From NCBI RefSeq assembly GCF_012726195.1, contig NZ_JAASAF010000004.1:62001-126000 (forward strand): a stretch of 64,000 nucleotides of DNA, in the 5' to 3' direction. Positions 19,293-28,338 of the stretch are shown here, one piece after another. Position 1 is the first letter of the stretch, and each line of letters begins with the position of its first letter. Source of the stretch: Rhodococcus sp. HNM0563. Its GTDB lineage: Bacteria > Actinomycetota > Actinomycetes > Mycobacteriales > Mycobacteriaceae. Under the pieces are notes generated by a model. It was not told the DNA's origin and searched no databases. It saw only the letters and a list, made by a program, of their open reading frames with translations. Made by a program: the position numbers and the translations under genes.

Positions 19293-21434
19293 GTGAGTAT
19301 TGCCATGACAGAGGAGCAGCGGGCCGTTCAGGCTTCTGTTCGGGCCTGGTCACGAGGCGTGGAGCCGGTGTCGAGGATACGTCGCGACCCCGGTGATGCC
19401 TGGCGCGAGGGCTGGGCATCGCTCGCCGAACTCGGTCTGTTCGCTGTTGCTGTTCCGGAAGAGGCCGGGGGGCTCGGTGCCACTGTGGTCGACCTGGCCG
19501 TGATGCTCGAACAGGCCGCGCACGAACTTGCGCCCGGGCCCGTCGTCACCACCGCTGTCGCAGCGCTCGTGTTCGGTCGTGGTGGGGACGCGGTTGCGAA
19601 GACGGCCGCACTGCTCGCCGAAGGCGCGCTGCCCACGGCCGTCGCGCTCGACCCGGTTGCCGCAGAACTCACTGCCGACGGGGCTGTGCTCACCGGTGGA
19701 GCCGGTGCCGTGATCGCGGCGGAGTCCGGTGTCGCAGTCCTCGTCCGCCTCGATACCGGTGGCGATGGTACTGAGCGCTGGGCGCTGGTGGACTCCGATG
19801 CGCCGGGCATGCACCTGGATGTGCTCGAGACGATCGACAAGTCGCGACCCCTCGCGCGGGTACGACTCGGCGGGACGGTTGTTCCCGCCGAGCGAATCGT
19901 GCAAACCCCAGCAGGATTCGTCCGCGATCTCACCGTTGCGCTCTCGGTGGCCGAACTCGCCGGTGTCGCAGGCTGGGCACTGACCACCGCCGTCGAGTAC
20001 GCCAAGATCCGCGAGCAGTTCGGCAAGCCCATCGGCTCGTTCCAGGCCGTCAAGCACCTGTGCGCGGAAATGCTGTGCCGCACAGAGAAGATCCGAACTC
20101 TCGCCTGGGACTCGGCTGTCGCCGCGGATGCAGATGCGGCAGAGCTGCCCGTTGCGGCTGCCGTCGCTGCCGCGGTGTCGCTGGACGCGGCCGTGGAGAC
20201 CGCCAAGGATGCGATCCAGGTGCTCGGCGGAATCGGTTTCACGTGGGAGCACGACGCGCACCTCTACCTGCGGCGTGCGGTCGCCACGCGGCAGCTGCTC
20301 GGGGGTTCGACCACGTGGCGGGCACGCCTGACCGACCTGACCCGCGGAGGTGCGCGCCGTCATCTCGGCATCGACCTGTCGGAGCATGCCGCGGATCGTG
20401 AACGTATCCGCGATGAGGTTGCGGCGATCGCTTCGCGTCCTGAATCCGAGCACCGGGTAGCGCTTGCTGAATCAGGTTGTCTCGCACCGCATTGGCCCGC
20501 GCCGTACGGACGCGGGGCCGGGCCGGCCGAACAGCTGCTGATTCAGGAGGAGCTCGCTGCCGCAGGTGTCTCGCGTCCCGACCTCGTGATCGGCTGGTGG
20601 GCGGTGCCGACCATTCTGGAACACGGGACCGCCGAGCAGATCGAACGTTTCGCGATGCCCACCCTCCGCGGCGACATCGTGTGGTGCCAGCTGTTCTCCG
20701 AGCCCGGTGCCGGATCGGACCTCGCGGCCCTGCGTACTACAGCGGAGAAGGTCGACGGCGGTTGGACACTGCAGGGGCAGAAGGTATGGACTTCGCTCGC
20801 GCACCAGGCGGACTGGGCCATCTGCCTGGCTCGCACCGACCGGGACGTTCCGAAGCACAAGGGCATCACATACTTCCTTGTCGACATGAAATCTGCCGGC
20901 ATCACCGTCGCACCGCTTCGGGAGATCACCGGCGACGCGTTGTTCAACGAGGTGTTCCTCGACTCGGTGTTCGTGCCCGACGACTGTGTTGTCGGTGCGC
21001 TCGGCGGGGGCTGGAAACTTGCACGGACCACCTTGGCGAACGAGCGGGTCGCGATGGGCGGAAAATCGTCGCTCGGTCCCGCGATCGAAGAACTCCTCGC
21101 CCTGGCTGCTCCGGGCGACGCGGTGGCGGACGACCGCATCGGCGCTCAGATCGGTGAGGCACTGGTCGGCTCGCTGCTGGACCTGCGCACCACGCTCGCA
21201 CAGCTCGAGGGCCAGGATCCAGGGCCTGCGTCGAGCGTGCGGAAGCTGATCGGAGTGCGTCAGCGACAGGACACCGCCGAGCTCGCGATGGATCTTGCGG
21301 GGGAGGCCGGGTGGGTGGAGGGCCCCCTCACGCGCGAGTTCCTCAATCTGCGCTGCCTGAGCATCGCGGGCGGCACGGAGCAGATTCTGCTCACCCTCGC
21401 CGCTGAACGCCTTCTGGGGCTACCCAGGGGCTGA
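19293..21434 (+). CDS. fadE34: Acyl-CoA dehydrogenase FadE34/ChsE3 (fused two-domain)
   Basis: 713 residues, about twice a normal acyl-CoA dehydrogenase, with two tandem domains: 1-345 (GKPIGSFQAVKHLCAEML, IQVLGGIGFTWEHDAHLYLRR) and 360-713 (SEPGAGSDLAALRT, MAGGTEQI-like ending). This matches FadE34 of M. tuberculosis, a fusion of the usual heteromeric pair that dehydrogenates C24 steroid-CoA side chains. GTG start with GGAG upstream. Divergent from kstR and behind a KstR operator. Confidence 0.93.
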   Translation: MSIAMTEEQRAVQASVRAWSRGVEPVSRIRRDPGDAWREGWASLAELGLFAVAVPEEAGGLGATVVDLAVMLEQAAHELAPGPVVTTAVAALVFGRGGDAVAKTAALLAEGALPTAVALDPVAAELTADGAVLTGGAGAVIAAESGVAVLVRLDTGGDGTERWALVDSDAPGMHLDVLETIDKSRPLARVRLGGTVVPAERIVQTPAGFVRDLTVALSVAELAGVAGWALTTAVEYAKIREQFGKPIGSFQAVKHLCAEMLCRTEKIRTLAWDSAVAADADAAELPVAAAVAAAVSLDAAVETAKDAIQVLGGIGFTWEHDAHLYLRRAVATRQLLGGSTTWRARLTDLTRGGARRHLGIDLSEHAADRERIRDEVAAIASRPESEHRVALAESGCLAPHWPAPYGRGAGPAEQLLIQEELAAAGVSRPDLVIGWWAVPTILEHGTAEQIERFAMPTLRGDIVWCQLFSEPGAGSDLAALRTTAEKVDGGWTLQGQKVWTSLAHQADWAICLARTDRDVPKHKGITYFLVDMKSAGITVAPLREITGDALFNEVFLDSVFVPDDCVVGALGGGWKLARTTLANERVAMGGKSSLGPAIEELLALAAPGDAVADDRIGAQIGEALVGSLLDLRTTLAQLEGQDPGPASSVRKLIGVRQRQDTAELAMDLAGEAGWVEGPLTREFLNLRCLSIAGGTEQILLTLAAERLLGLPRG

Positions 21435-21443
21435 CGGGCCGGA

Positions 21444-21460
21444 GTCCCGAAGGTCGGGAC
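21444..21460 (+). terminator. Hairpin after fadE34
   Basis: GTCCCG (21444-21449) pairs with CGGGAC (21455-21460) around a five-base loop, ten bases past the fadE34 stop and before the next KstR box. No U-tract. Confidence 0.5.
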
Positions 21461-21538
21461 GAGCTCGGCGGTGACTCCCCGCGGCGTGCACGATACGGGC
21501 AGACGGCGGTTTCGCCGACACCGGAATGGTGCTACAAC

Positions 21539-21552
21539 TAGAACACGTTCTA
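21539..21552. promoter_or_regulatory. KstR operator before chsE1 operon
   Basis: TAGAACACGTTCTA, identical to the kstR/fadE34 box, ends 17 bases before the chsE1 start. It should control the whole chsE1-chsE2-chsH2-chsH1-ltp2 run. Confidence 0.88.
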
Positions 21553-21569
21553 ACTAGAAGGTGGTTACG

Positions 21570-22616
21570 GTGGATTTCGCACGTGACGAGACGCAGGAGG
21601 AAGTGGCCGGAGTTGCCGCCGACCTGCTCGGTCGGGGGCTCGACTCCGACGAATTGTGGTCCGCGCTCGCGGGTGCGGATCTCCTTTCGCTGGCATTACC
21701 CGAACGACTCGGGGGTTCCGGACTCGGAGTCGCCGAGGCGCTCACCGTCCTCACCGAGGTCGGCCGCGCTGCGGCACTGGTCCCGGCGCTACCCACCGTC
21801 GGGTTCGGCGTGCTTCCCGTGCTCGCGCTCGCGAGCGAAGAGCAGCAGGACGCGCTGCTGAGCGAGGTCGCCTCCGGAGGAATCCTCACCGCAGCGCTCG
21901 CCGAGCCGGGCCGGCCCTTCCCGCAGGCGCCCGCCGCCGCAGTCGTCGAGGTCGACGGCGGTGTCGCGGTCACCGGCTCGTTCGTCGCGGTGCCCTACGC
22001 GGATCGCGCACAGAGCATCCTCGTTCCCACCACCGCCGGAGTCGTCGCGGTGGCGCCGGACGCCGACGGGGTGACCCTGCTCGAGAGTCCCACCTCGGCG
22101 CACACCCCCGAATTCTCCGTCCGGCTCGAGTCCGCAGTCGGTACGCGGCTCGGCGACGGCGACGCAGCGTCCGACGTCCAGACCCTGTACAGCCTCGCGA
22201 CCGCGGGGATCGCCGCGTACTCCGATGGGCTACTCACCGGAGCCACCGAACTCACCGCGAAGCACGTGAGCGAACGCCACCAATTCGGCAAGCCGCTCGC
22301 GGCCTTCCAGGCGGTTGCACAGCAGATCGCCGACGTCTATGTCACCGCCCGTACCCTGCACGTGGCCGCTCTGTCGACCATCTGGCGGATCTCCGAGAAT
22401 CTCGACGCTGCAGATGATCTCGACGTCACCGCGTACTGGATCGCCGCGGAACTACTCCCGGCGATGCGCGTGCTGCACCACCTGCACGGCGGCATCGGCG
22501 TCGACGAAACCTATCCGATGCACAGGTATTCGTCTCTGGCCAAGGATATTGCGCGGCTGCTCGGCGGCGCTTCGTACCGACTCGACCTCGTGGGGGCCCG
22601 GTGTTCATCGAACTGA
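21570..22616 (+). CDS. chsE1: Acyl-CoA dehydrogenase alpha-type subunit ChsE1 (FadE28-like)
   Basis: 348 residues from the GTG at 21570, preceded by AGAAGG; a GTG at 21561 is also in frame. It has acyl-CoA dehydrogenase features (ERHQFGKPLAAFQAVAQQIADVYV; HLHGGIGVDETYPMHRYSSLAKDI) but lacks the catalytic Glu region, as expected for one half of the ChsE1-ChsE2 heterotetramer. The pair dehydrogenates 3-oxo-4-pregnene-20-carboxyl-CoA in the last beta-oxidation cycle of the cholesterol side chain. It overlaps chsE2 by 16 bases. Confidence 0.9.
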   Translation: MDFARDETQEEVAGVAADLLGRGLDSDELWSALAGADLLSLALPERLGGSGLGVAEALTVLTEVGRAAALVPALPTVGFGVLPVLALASEEQQDALLSEVASGGILTAALAEPGRPFPQAPAAAVVEVDGGVAVTGSFVAVPYADRAQSILVPTTAGVVAVAPDADGVTLLESPTSAHTPEFSVRLESAVGTRLGDGDAASDVQTLYSLATAGIAAYSDGLLTGATELTAKHVSERHQFGKPLAAFQAVAQQIADVYVTARTLHVAALSTIWRISENLDAADDLDVTAYWIAAELLPAMRVLHHLHGGIGVDETYPMHRYSSLAKDIARLLGGASYRLDLVGARCSSN

Positions 22617-23752
22617 CCGAAGACCAGCGCGCACTGCAGACCGAACTGCGCGGCTACTTCTCCAACCTGATCTCGCCCGAGGAGGCCGAGATCATGCGCA
22701 CCGAGCGGCACGGGCCCACCTACCGCGATGTGATCCGGCGCATGGGCAAGGACCGCTGGCTGGGAGTCGGCTGGCCCAAGGAGTTCGGTGGCCACGGCTT
22801 CGCTGATGTCGAGCAGCAGATCTTCGCCAATGAAGCCGTCCGGGCCGACGTGCCCCTGCCCAGCGTCACTCTGCAGACCGTAGGCCCGACCCTGCAGGTG
22901 TACGGCACCGACGAGCAGAAACAGAAGTTCCTGCCCGCAATCCTCGCCGGCGAGGTCCATTTCGCCATCGGCTACTCCGAGCCCGAAGCAGGCACCGACC
23001 TCGCGGCGCTGCGCACCACCGCCGTCCGCGACGGCGACGAGTATGTGATCAACGGCCAGAAGATCTTCACCACCGGCGGTCACGACGCCGACTACATCTG
23101 GCTCGCCGCGCGCACCGGCTCCGCGGACTCCCGTCACCGAGGGATCTCGGTGTTCATCGTCGACACCAGCGATCCCGGATTCAGCTGGACCCCGATCATC
23201 ACCGCCGATGGCGCCCACCACGTCAACGCCACGTACTACAGCGACGTGCGAGTGCCCGCGAGCATGCTCGTCGGCGAAGAGAACAAGGGTTGGCGCCTGA
23301 TCACGACGCAGCTCAACCACGAGCGCGTCATGCTCGGACCGGCGGGCAAGGTTGCGGGCATCTACGAGCACCTCCTCGAGTGGGTGCGCGAACACAAGCT
23401 CACCGACGAACCCGAGGTGCGTCGCGCACTCGGTGAGATCCACGCGACGTACCGGCTCAACGAACTGCTCAATTGGCAGGTGGCCTCGAGCGACGGCGAC
23501 GCCGTCGACATCGCCGACGCGTCGGCCACCAAGGTCTTCGCCACCGAGCGCATCCAGCGTGTCGGCATGCTCGCCGAAGAGATCGTCGGACGCTACGGGG
23601 ACCCCGCCGACGCGGATACCGGTGCGCTGCTCAGCTGGCTCGACATGCAGGCCAAGCGGAACGTTGTCATCACCTTCGGCGGCGGCGTCAACGAGGTGAT
23701 GCGGGAACTGATCGCAACAGCCGGTCTCGGGATGCCCCGGGTGCCGCGATGA
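22601..23752 (+). CDS. chsE2: Acyl-CoA dehydrogenase subunit ChsE2 (FadE29-like)
   Basis: 383 residues, GTG start inside the end of chsE1. Typical signatures are FAIGYSEPEAGTDLAALRTTA, FTTGGHDADYIWLAART and NHERVMLGPAG. It provides the complementary FAD-binding and catalytic half of the ChsE1-ChsE2 enzyme acting on the three-carbon steroid side chain. Gene order chsE1-chsE2-chsH2-chsH1-ltp2 is the same as in the mycobacterial igr operon. Confidence 0.92.
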   Translation: MFIELTEDQRALQTELRGYFSNLISPEEAEIMRTERHGPTYRDVIRRMGKDRWLGVGWPKEFGGHGFADVEQQIFANEAVRADVPLPSVTLQTVGPTLQVYGTDEQKQKFLPAILAGEVHFAIGYSEPEAGTDLAALRTTAVRDGDEYVINGQKIFTTGGHDADYIWLAARTGSADSRHRGISVFIVDTSDPGFSWTPIITADGAHHVNATYYSDVRVPASMLVGEENKGWRLITTQLNHERVMLGPAGKVAGIYEHLLEWVREHKLTDEPEVRRALGEIHATYRLNELLNWQVASSDGDAVDIADASATKVFATERIQRVGMLAEEIVGRYGDPADADTGALLSWLDMQAKRNVVITFGGGVNEVMRELIATAGLGMPRVPR

Positions 23753-23766
23753 CGGAGGCGAACACG

Positions 23767-24792
23767 ATGAGCACAGCCGACGAGATCCTCGCCTCAGCCG
23801 ACGCTGTTCGTGCCGACGGGGCCTCCGCCCCCCGCTGGGGGCGCGACCCGGTGAACCTGCCGATGATCCGCAACTGGGTGGAGGCGCTGGGCGACGACAA
23901 CCCCATCTACACCGACGAAGCCGCGGCCATTGCGGCCGGTCACGGAGGTCTCGTCGCACCTCCCGCGATGGCGCAGGTGTGGACGATGCGCGGCCTGGGC
24001 GCCGAACGGGAGAAGGATGATCCGCTCGGCCGGATGACCGCCATCCTCGACGAGGCCGGTTACACCTCGGTGGTGGCGACCAATTGCGACCAGATCTACC
24101 ACCGCTACCTTCGCCCGGGTGAAGAGGTGACGATCGAGTCCACGCTCGAGGACGTCGTCGGACCCAAGAAGACCGGACTCGGTGAGGGGTGGTTCTTCAC
24201 CACCCGCAACATCTGGAAGGTCGGCGACGAAGCGGTCGCCGAGATGATATTCCGAATCCTGAAGTTCGCGCCCCCCGCCCAGAATGACCGAACGTCACCT
24301 TCGGCCAGTTCGACCGACTCAACGTCACCTTCGGTCACAGCGCAGCAGGTACCGGACGATCTCGATCCCACGCGGATGCTCCGCCCGTCCGCCTCGCACG
24401 ATACGAAGTTCTTCTGGGACGGCGTTGCGGCACACGAATTGCGGATCCAGCGCCGCCCGGATGGGTCGTTGCAACATCCGCCGGTGCCCGCATTGTGGCT
24501 CGACAAGAACGAGACCACCGACTACCTGGTCTCGAGCGGTCGCGGCACCGTGTTCAGCTTCGTGGTGCACCACGCGCCGAAAGCCCCCGGACGGCAACTC
24601 CCGTTCGTGGTGGCCCTGGTCGAACTCGAGGGTGGTATCCGCATGCTCGGCGAGCTGCGCGGTGTCGATCCGGCCGACGTGAAGATCGGAATGCCGGTCC
24701 AGGCAACGTATCTCGACTTCCCCGGCGACGACGAGACGGGCGGAAGCCCGTGGACTCTCTACGCCTGGCAGCCCCGTGAGGAGGACGCGTGA
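23767..24792 (+). CDS. chsH2: Steroid enoyl-CoA hydratase subunit ChsH2 (MaoC-like plus DUF35)
   Basis: 341 residues from ATG 23767, which has GGAGG eight bases upstream; ATG 23749, overlapping the chsE2 stop, is the alternative. The N-terminal MaoC-like hotdog domain spans about 1-170. The C-terminal DUF35/OB-fold domain (about 190-340) is the part that binds the aldolase Ltp2 in known complexes. With ChsH1 it hydrates the C17 side-chain enoyl-CoA. The interdomain linker carries an odd Ser/Thr-rich insert encoded by a 30-bp repeat. Confidence 0.9.
   Translation: MSTADEILASADAVRADGASAPRWGRDPVNLPMIRNWVEALGDDNPIYTDEAAAIAAGHGGLVAPPAMAQVWTMRGLGAEREKDDPLGRMTAILDEAGYTSVVATNCDQIYHRYLRPGEEVTIESTLEDVVGPKKTGLGEGWFFTTRNIWKVGDEAVAEMIFRILKFAPPAQNDRTSPSASSTDSTSPSVTAQQVPDDLDPTRMLRPSASHDTKFFWDGVAAHELRIQRRPDGSLQHPPVPALWLDKNETTDYLVSSGRGTVFSFVVHHAPKAPGRQLPFVVALVELEGGIRMLGELRGVDPADVKIGMPVQATYLDFPGDDETGGSPWTLYAWQPREEDA
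24285..24337 (+). repeat. 30-bp period repeat inside the chsH2 linker
   Basis: AACGTCACCTTCGG occurs at 24291-24304 and again at 24321-24334, exactly 30 bases apart. The block is bounded by inverted arms TGACCGA (24285-24291) and TCGGTCA (24331-24337). It keeps the reading frame and encodes a Ser/Thr-rich linker. It looks like a small inserted or expanded repeat unit. Confidence 0.7.
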
Positions 24793-25214
24793 GCACACCC
24801 GCGATGACGGTGGGGGAGAAGCTCCCACCCTTGTCCATCCACGGCGATCCGACCTTCGTGATCTCGACGGCGTTGGCCACCAGAGATTTCCAGGACGTCC
24901 ATCACGACCGCGACCTCGCGCAGCAGCGGGGCTCGAAGGACATCTTCGTCAACATCCTCACCGACACCGGCCTCGTCCAGCGGTACCTGACCGACTGGGC
25001 CGGGCCGCGTGCCGTCGTCAAATCCATCTCACTGCGCCTCGGCGTCCCGTGGTATGCGTACGACACGCTCACGTTGAACGGCACCGTCGCCGACATCGAC
25101 GACGACGGTGTCATCACCCTCGACATCGTGGGCAGCAACTCGCTCGGCAACCACATCGTCGCGAAAGCCACGTTCCTCGCAGGTAAGGGCGCGTCCGAAG
25201 GGGAAGTCGCATGA
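24789..25214 (+). CDS. chsH1: Steroid enoyl-CoA hydratase subunit ChsH1 (MaoC-like)
   Basis: 141 residues, a single hotdog domain, GTG start overlapping the chsH2 stop (GTGA). The DFQDVHHDRD segment and the FVNILTDTGLVQRYLTDW helix resemble ChsH1. It pairs with ChsH2 as an alpha2beta2 hydratase; ChsH1 supplies the catalytic His/Asp. Its stop overlaps the ltp2 start. Confidence 0.9.
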   Translation: MSTPAMTVGEKLPPLSIHGDPTFVISTALATRDFQDVHHDRDLAQQRGSKDIFVNILTDTGLVQRYLTDWAGPRAVVKSISLRLGVPWYAYDTLTLNGTVADIDDDGVITLDIVGSNSLGNHIVAKATFLAGKGASEGEVA

Positions 25215-26383
25215 GCACGCTGTCACGTAAGGCTGCGATCGCCGGAATCGGCGCGACCGATTTCTCCAAGGACTCCGGGCGCAGCGAACTGCGTCTCGCC
25301 GCCGAAGCAGTCGCCGATGCCCTCGACGACGCCGGACTGACGCCGGCCGACGTCGACGGTCTCGTCTCCTTCACGATGGACACCAACACCGAGGTGGCAG
25401 TCGCGCGTGCTGTGGGTATCCCGAGTCTGAAGTTCTTCTCCCGCATCCACTACGGCGGCGGGGCCGCGGCCGCGACGGTGCAGCAGGCCGCGATGGCGGT
25501 CGCGACCGGTGTCGCTGATGTCGTCGTCGCCTATCGCGCATTCAACGAACGCTCCGGCGCTCGCTTCGGGCAGGTCAACAGTGCCCTTGCGACCCAGGTG
25601 AATTCGTCGGGTACCGACAACGCGTTCTCCTACCCGCACGGACTGAGCACCCCGGCTTCGTTCGTTGCGATGACCGCGCAGCGCTATATGCATGTCACGG
25701 GCGCCACCAGCGCCGACTTCGGTGCTGTCGCGGTGGCCGACCGCAAGCACGCGGCGAAGAACCCGAAGGCGTTCTTCCACGGTAAGCCGATCACCCTCGA
25801 GGATCATCAGAACTCACGCTGGATTGCGGAGCCGCTGCATCTCCTCGACTGCTGCCAGGAATCGGATGGTGGTGTGGCGCTGGTGATCACGACACCTGAG
25901 CGCGCCAAGGACCTGAAGCAGACGCCGGCGATCATCACGGCGGCGGCGCAGGGCAGCGGCCCGGATCAGTACATCATGACGAGCTACTACCGCGACGGAC
26001 TGACGGGGCTGCCCGAGATGGGCATCGTCGGCGACCAGTTGTGGGGCCAGTCGGGCCTGACCCCGCAGGACGTGCAAACTGCGGTGCTCTACGACCACTT
26101 CACCCCGTACGTGCTGATGCAACTCGAAGAACTGGGCTTCTGTAAGCCCGGCGAAGCGAAGGACTTCATCGCCGACGGAGGAATCGAGCTCGGCGGGCAC
26201 CTGCCGCTCAACACGCACGGCGGCCAGCTCGGCGAGGCATACATCCACGGGATGAACGGCATCGCCGAGGGCGTCCGCCAGATCCGCGGGACGTCCGTGA
26301 ATCAGGTGGAGGCCGTCGAGAATGTGCTCGTCACCGCGGGTACCGGTGTCCCGACGTCGGGCCTGATGCTGGCACGGTCCTGA
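25211..26383 (+). CDS. ltp2: Steroid side-chain aldolase Ltp2 (thiolase-like)
   Basis: 390 residues, thiolase/SCP-x-like fold. It begins KAAIAGIGATDFSKDSGRSELRLAAEA and carries NTHGGQLGEAYIHGMNGIAEGVRQIRG near the end. In this operon context it is Ltp2, the retro-aldolase that cleaves 17-hydroxy-3-oxo-4-pregnene-20-carboxyl-CoA to androstenedione and propionyl-CoA, docked on the ChsH2 DUF35 domain. ATGA overlap with chsH1. Last gene of the tightly packed operon. Confidence 0.9.
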   Translation: MSTLSRKAAIAGIGATDFSKDSGRSELRLAAEAVADALDDAGLTPADVDGLVSFTMDTNTEVAVARAVGIPSLKFFSRIHYGGGAAAATVQQAAMAVATGVADVVVAYRAFNERSGARFGQVNSALATQVNSSGTDNAFSYPHGLSTPASFVAMTAQRYMHVTGATSADFGAVAVADRKHAAKNPKAFFHGKPITLEDHQNSRWIAEPLHLLDCCQESDGGVALVITTPERAKDLKQTPAIITAAAQGSGPDQYIMTSYYRDGLTGLPEMGIVGDQLWGQSGLTPQDVQTAVLYDHFTPYVLMQLEELGFCKPGEAKDFIADGGIELGGHLPLNTHGGQLGEAYIHGMNGIAEGVRQIRGTSVNQVEAVENVLVTAGTGVPTSGLMLARS

Positions 26384-26388
26384 CCGGA

Positions 26389-26405
26389 CTCCCGGTCTTC
26401 GGGAG
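26389..26405 (+). terminator. Possible hairpin after ltp2
   Basis: CTCCCG (26389-26394) and CGGGAG (26400-26405) enclose GTCTT, just past the ltp2 stop. It may terminate the side-chain operon before the SDR gene; no U-tract. Confidence 0.4.
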
Positions 26406-26476
26406 ATTCCCGGGCATGTCGCCGGTCCGTGGTGTAGACCGAGTCCGGCAGGTACGGGATTCGAGAAGGGAACGGC

Positions 26477-27313
26477 ATGAGCAGGTTCGAAGGCAAGGTC
26501 GCATTTGTCACCGGAGCCGCGCGTGGTCAGGGACGTTCGCACGCGCTCGCGTTCGCTGAGGCGGGAGCAGATCTCGTCCTGTGCGACCGCTGCGAGGATT
26601 CGCCCGTCGTGCGCTACCCTCTCGCCACCGAGGACGACCTCGCGGAAACGGTGCGTCTGGCCGAAGCCGCCGGTGCGAAGGTCGTCTCGGAGAAGCTCGA
26701 CACCGCGGATCGCGCCGCGATGGACCGGCTTGTCGCACGCGCCCACGACGAGCTCGGCCGTATCGATATCGCGGTCGCCAACGCCGGGGTGTCGACGGCA
26801 GCACCGGTCCAGTCGATGCCGCAGGCCATGTGGGACGAGACGATCTCGTCGAACCTCACGGGTGTGTTCAACACGATCGCGTGCGTTGCCCCGGGGATGA
26901 TCGAGCGCGGATACGGCCGGATCGTGACGATCTCGTCGATGCTCGGGCGCGCCGGAAACACCAACATGGTGGCCTACGGTGCATCGAAGTGGGGTGTCAT
27001 CGGCATGACCAAGAGCGCCGCGCTGGATCTCGCGCAGAACGGGATCACCGTCAACGCCATCGCACCCGGCAATATCTCCACGCCGATGATCCACAACGAC
27101 GCGCTCTACGGCATGCTCCGGCCCGATCTGGAGAACCCCACCGCCGACGATGTCGCTCCGGTCTTCACGTCGCTGCACGCGCAGCCCGTGCCGTGGCTCG
27201 AGCCTGCCGAGATCACGCGCGCGGTGTTGTTCTTCTGCGACGAGGCTGCCGCGCACATCAGCGGAACCGTGCTGCCCATCGATGCGGGGAACGCAGCGCG
27301 CGTCACCGGCTAG
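26477..27313 (+). CDS. Mycofactocin-coupled type SDR oxidoreductase
   Basis: 278 residues. Rossmann motif TGAARGQGRSHA (12-23), catalytic Ser153/154 and YGASK (Tyr167, Lys171). The insert YPLATEDDLAETVRLAEAAGAKVV after the second strand is the mark of the mycofactocin-associated SDR subfamily, which keeps a tightly bound NAD and passes electrons to mycofactocin. The substrate is probably a steroid or other alcohol, inferred from location. Its TAG stop (27311-27313) lies within the 6-bp target duplication of the IS that follows. Confidence 0.85.
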   Translation: MSRFEGKVAFVTGAARGQGRSHALAFAEAGADLVLCDRCEDSPVVRYPLATEDDLAETVRLAEAAGAKVVSEKLDTADRAAMDRLVARAHDELGRIDIAVANAGVSTAAPVQSMPQAMWDETISSNLTGVFNTIACVAPGMIERGYGRIVTISSMLGRAGNTNMVAYGASKWGVIGMTKSAALDLAQNGITVNAIAPGNISTPMIHNDALYGMLRPDLENPTADDVAPVFTSLHAQPVPWLEPAEITRAVLFFCDEAAAHISGTVLPIDAGNAARVTG

Positions 27314-27314
27314 C
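27309..27314. repeat. Target-site duplication, left copy
   Basis: GCTAGC, repeated at 30117-30122, flanks the IS481-type element. The sequence is itself palindromic, so the boundary could also be drawn inside the inverted repeat. The TGT/ACA tips support this reading. Confidence 0.65.
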
Positions 27315-28296
27315 TGTACTGACCGGGGACATTGATCAACCTCGTGAAGGGTGGCTGGTTGGCGCAGGCCGTGTGGGGTCGGTGATGGTTGTAGTGATGC
27401 AGCCATGACTCGAGAACGTCGCGTCGTTCTGCCTCTGAGCGGTAGCAGCGGGCGTAAGCCCACCCGTCGGCCATTGTGCGGTGGAAGCGCTCGACCTTCC
27501 CGTTCGTCTGCGGGCGATATGGGCGCGTGTACCTCGGACGGATCGACAGCGCCTCGCAGGTACCGCGCCACAGATGCGACCGGTAGGCACCGCCGTTGTC
27601 GGACAGTACTCGCTCGATCGTGACCCCACGCTCGGCGAACCAGCCGACAGCTCGTTGCAGGACGCCAACGGCAGTGACAGCAGTCTCGTCGTCGTGGATC
27701 TCGGTGTACGCGACGCGGGAGTGATCGTCGATCACGGTGTGGACGTAGGCGTAGCCCAGCTTGGGTCCGCCGTGCTGATTGCGTGGCTTGTCCGGCGTGG
27801 CGACGCGGTTGCGGTCGCCTTGGCGTCGGCCGACGTAGCGCCAGCCACCGCCGTCGGGGATGTTCCCCAGCTTCTTCACGTCCACGTGCACCAGCGACCC
27901 GGGGTGCGGGTGCTCGTAACGACGGATCGGTTCGCCGGTCGCCCGGTCGACGTGCGACAGCCGATTCAATCGAGCAGTGGTGAGGATGCGGTGGACGGTG
28001 GAGGGCGCGATCCCGAGCCTCGCTGATAGTTGAACTGGCCCTTCCCGCAACCTGATCCGCAGGTTGACGCACCGCTTCGTGACGGGCTTGCTCGTCTTGT
28101 TCGGCGAGCTCTTCGGGCGCGAGGACCGGTCGTGCATGGGCTCGCCGGCGCGGTAGCGGCCGACCCAGCGCTTCACGGTCGGCCACGAGACCTGGAATCG
28201 GGCGGCGACCTCACTGATCGGCCAGCCCTCCTCGACAACGAGTTGGGCAACCTTCAGACGGTGACGCGGTGTGAGGGCAGCGTTGGGATGGGACAT
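27310..28296 (-). CDS. IS481-family DDE transposase
   Basis: 328 residues from ATG 28296. N-terminal HTH domains (HRLKVAQLVVEEGWPISEVAARFQVSWPTVKRW) precede an integrase core with DDE residues in SLVHVDVKKL, RVLSDNGGAY and KVERFHRTM. It appears intact. Its final codons read through the inverted repeat (NVPGQYS), and the TAG stop is formed by the flanking GCTAGC, so the stop depends on the target sequence. It is 43 bases downstream of merR on the same strand and might be co-transcribed with the cargo. Confidence 0.92.
   Translation of the reverse strand: MSHPNAALTPRHRLKVAQLVVEEGWPISEVAARFQVSWPTVKRWVGRYRAGEPMHDRSSRPKSSPNKTSKPVTKRCVNLRIRLREGPVQLSARLGIAPSTVHRILTTARLNRLSHVDRATGEPIRRYEHPHPGSLVHVDVKKLGNIPDGGGWRYVGRRQGDRNRVATPDKPRNQHGGPKLGYAYVHTVIDDHSRVAYTEIHDDETAVTAVGVLQRAVGWFAERGVTIERVLSDNGGAYRSHLWRGTCEALSIRPRYTRPYRPQTNGKVERFHRTMADGWAYARCYRSEAERRDVLESWLHHYNHHRPHTACANQPPFTRLINVPGQYS
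27315..27337. repeat. IS terminal inverted repeat, left
   Basis: A 23-base inverted repeat beginning TGTACTGACCGGGGAC, identical to the reverse complement of 30094-30116. The last codons of the transposase run through it. Confidence 0.9.
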
Positions 28297-28338
28297 GGCA
28301 TCTTTCGGTCCGGGACGGCGCCGCGGCACCCGCCGCTG

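Noticed and set aside
27309-27341. Reading the GCTAGC bases as part of the IS inverted repeat instead of a target duplication
   Set aside because: The TGT/ACA tips are standard for IS481, and removing one GCTAGC restores sensible stops for both flanking genes. The palindromic sequence leaves some doubt.
25814-28186. 790-codon minus-strand frame across ltp2, the SDR gene and part of the IS
   Set aside because: It spans three well-supported genes and crosses the IS boundary, so it cannot be an old gene.
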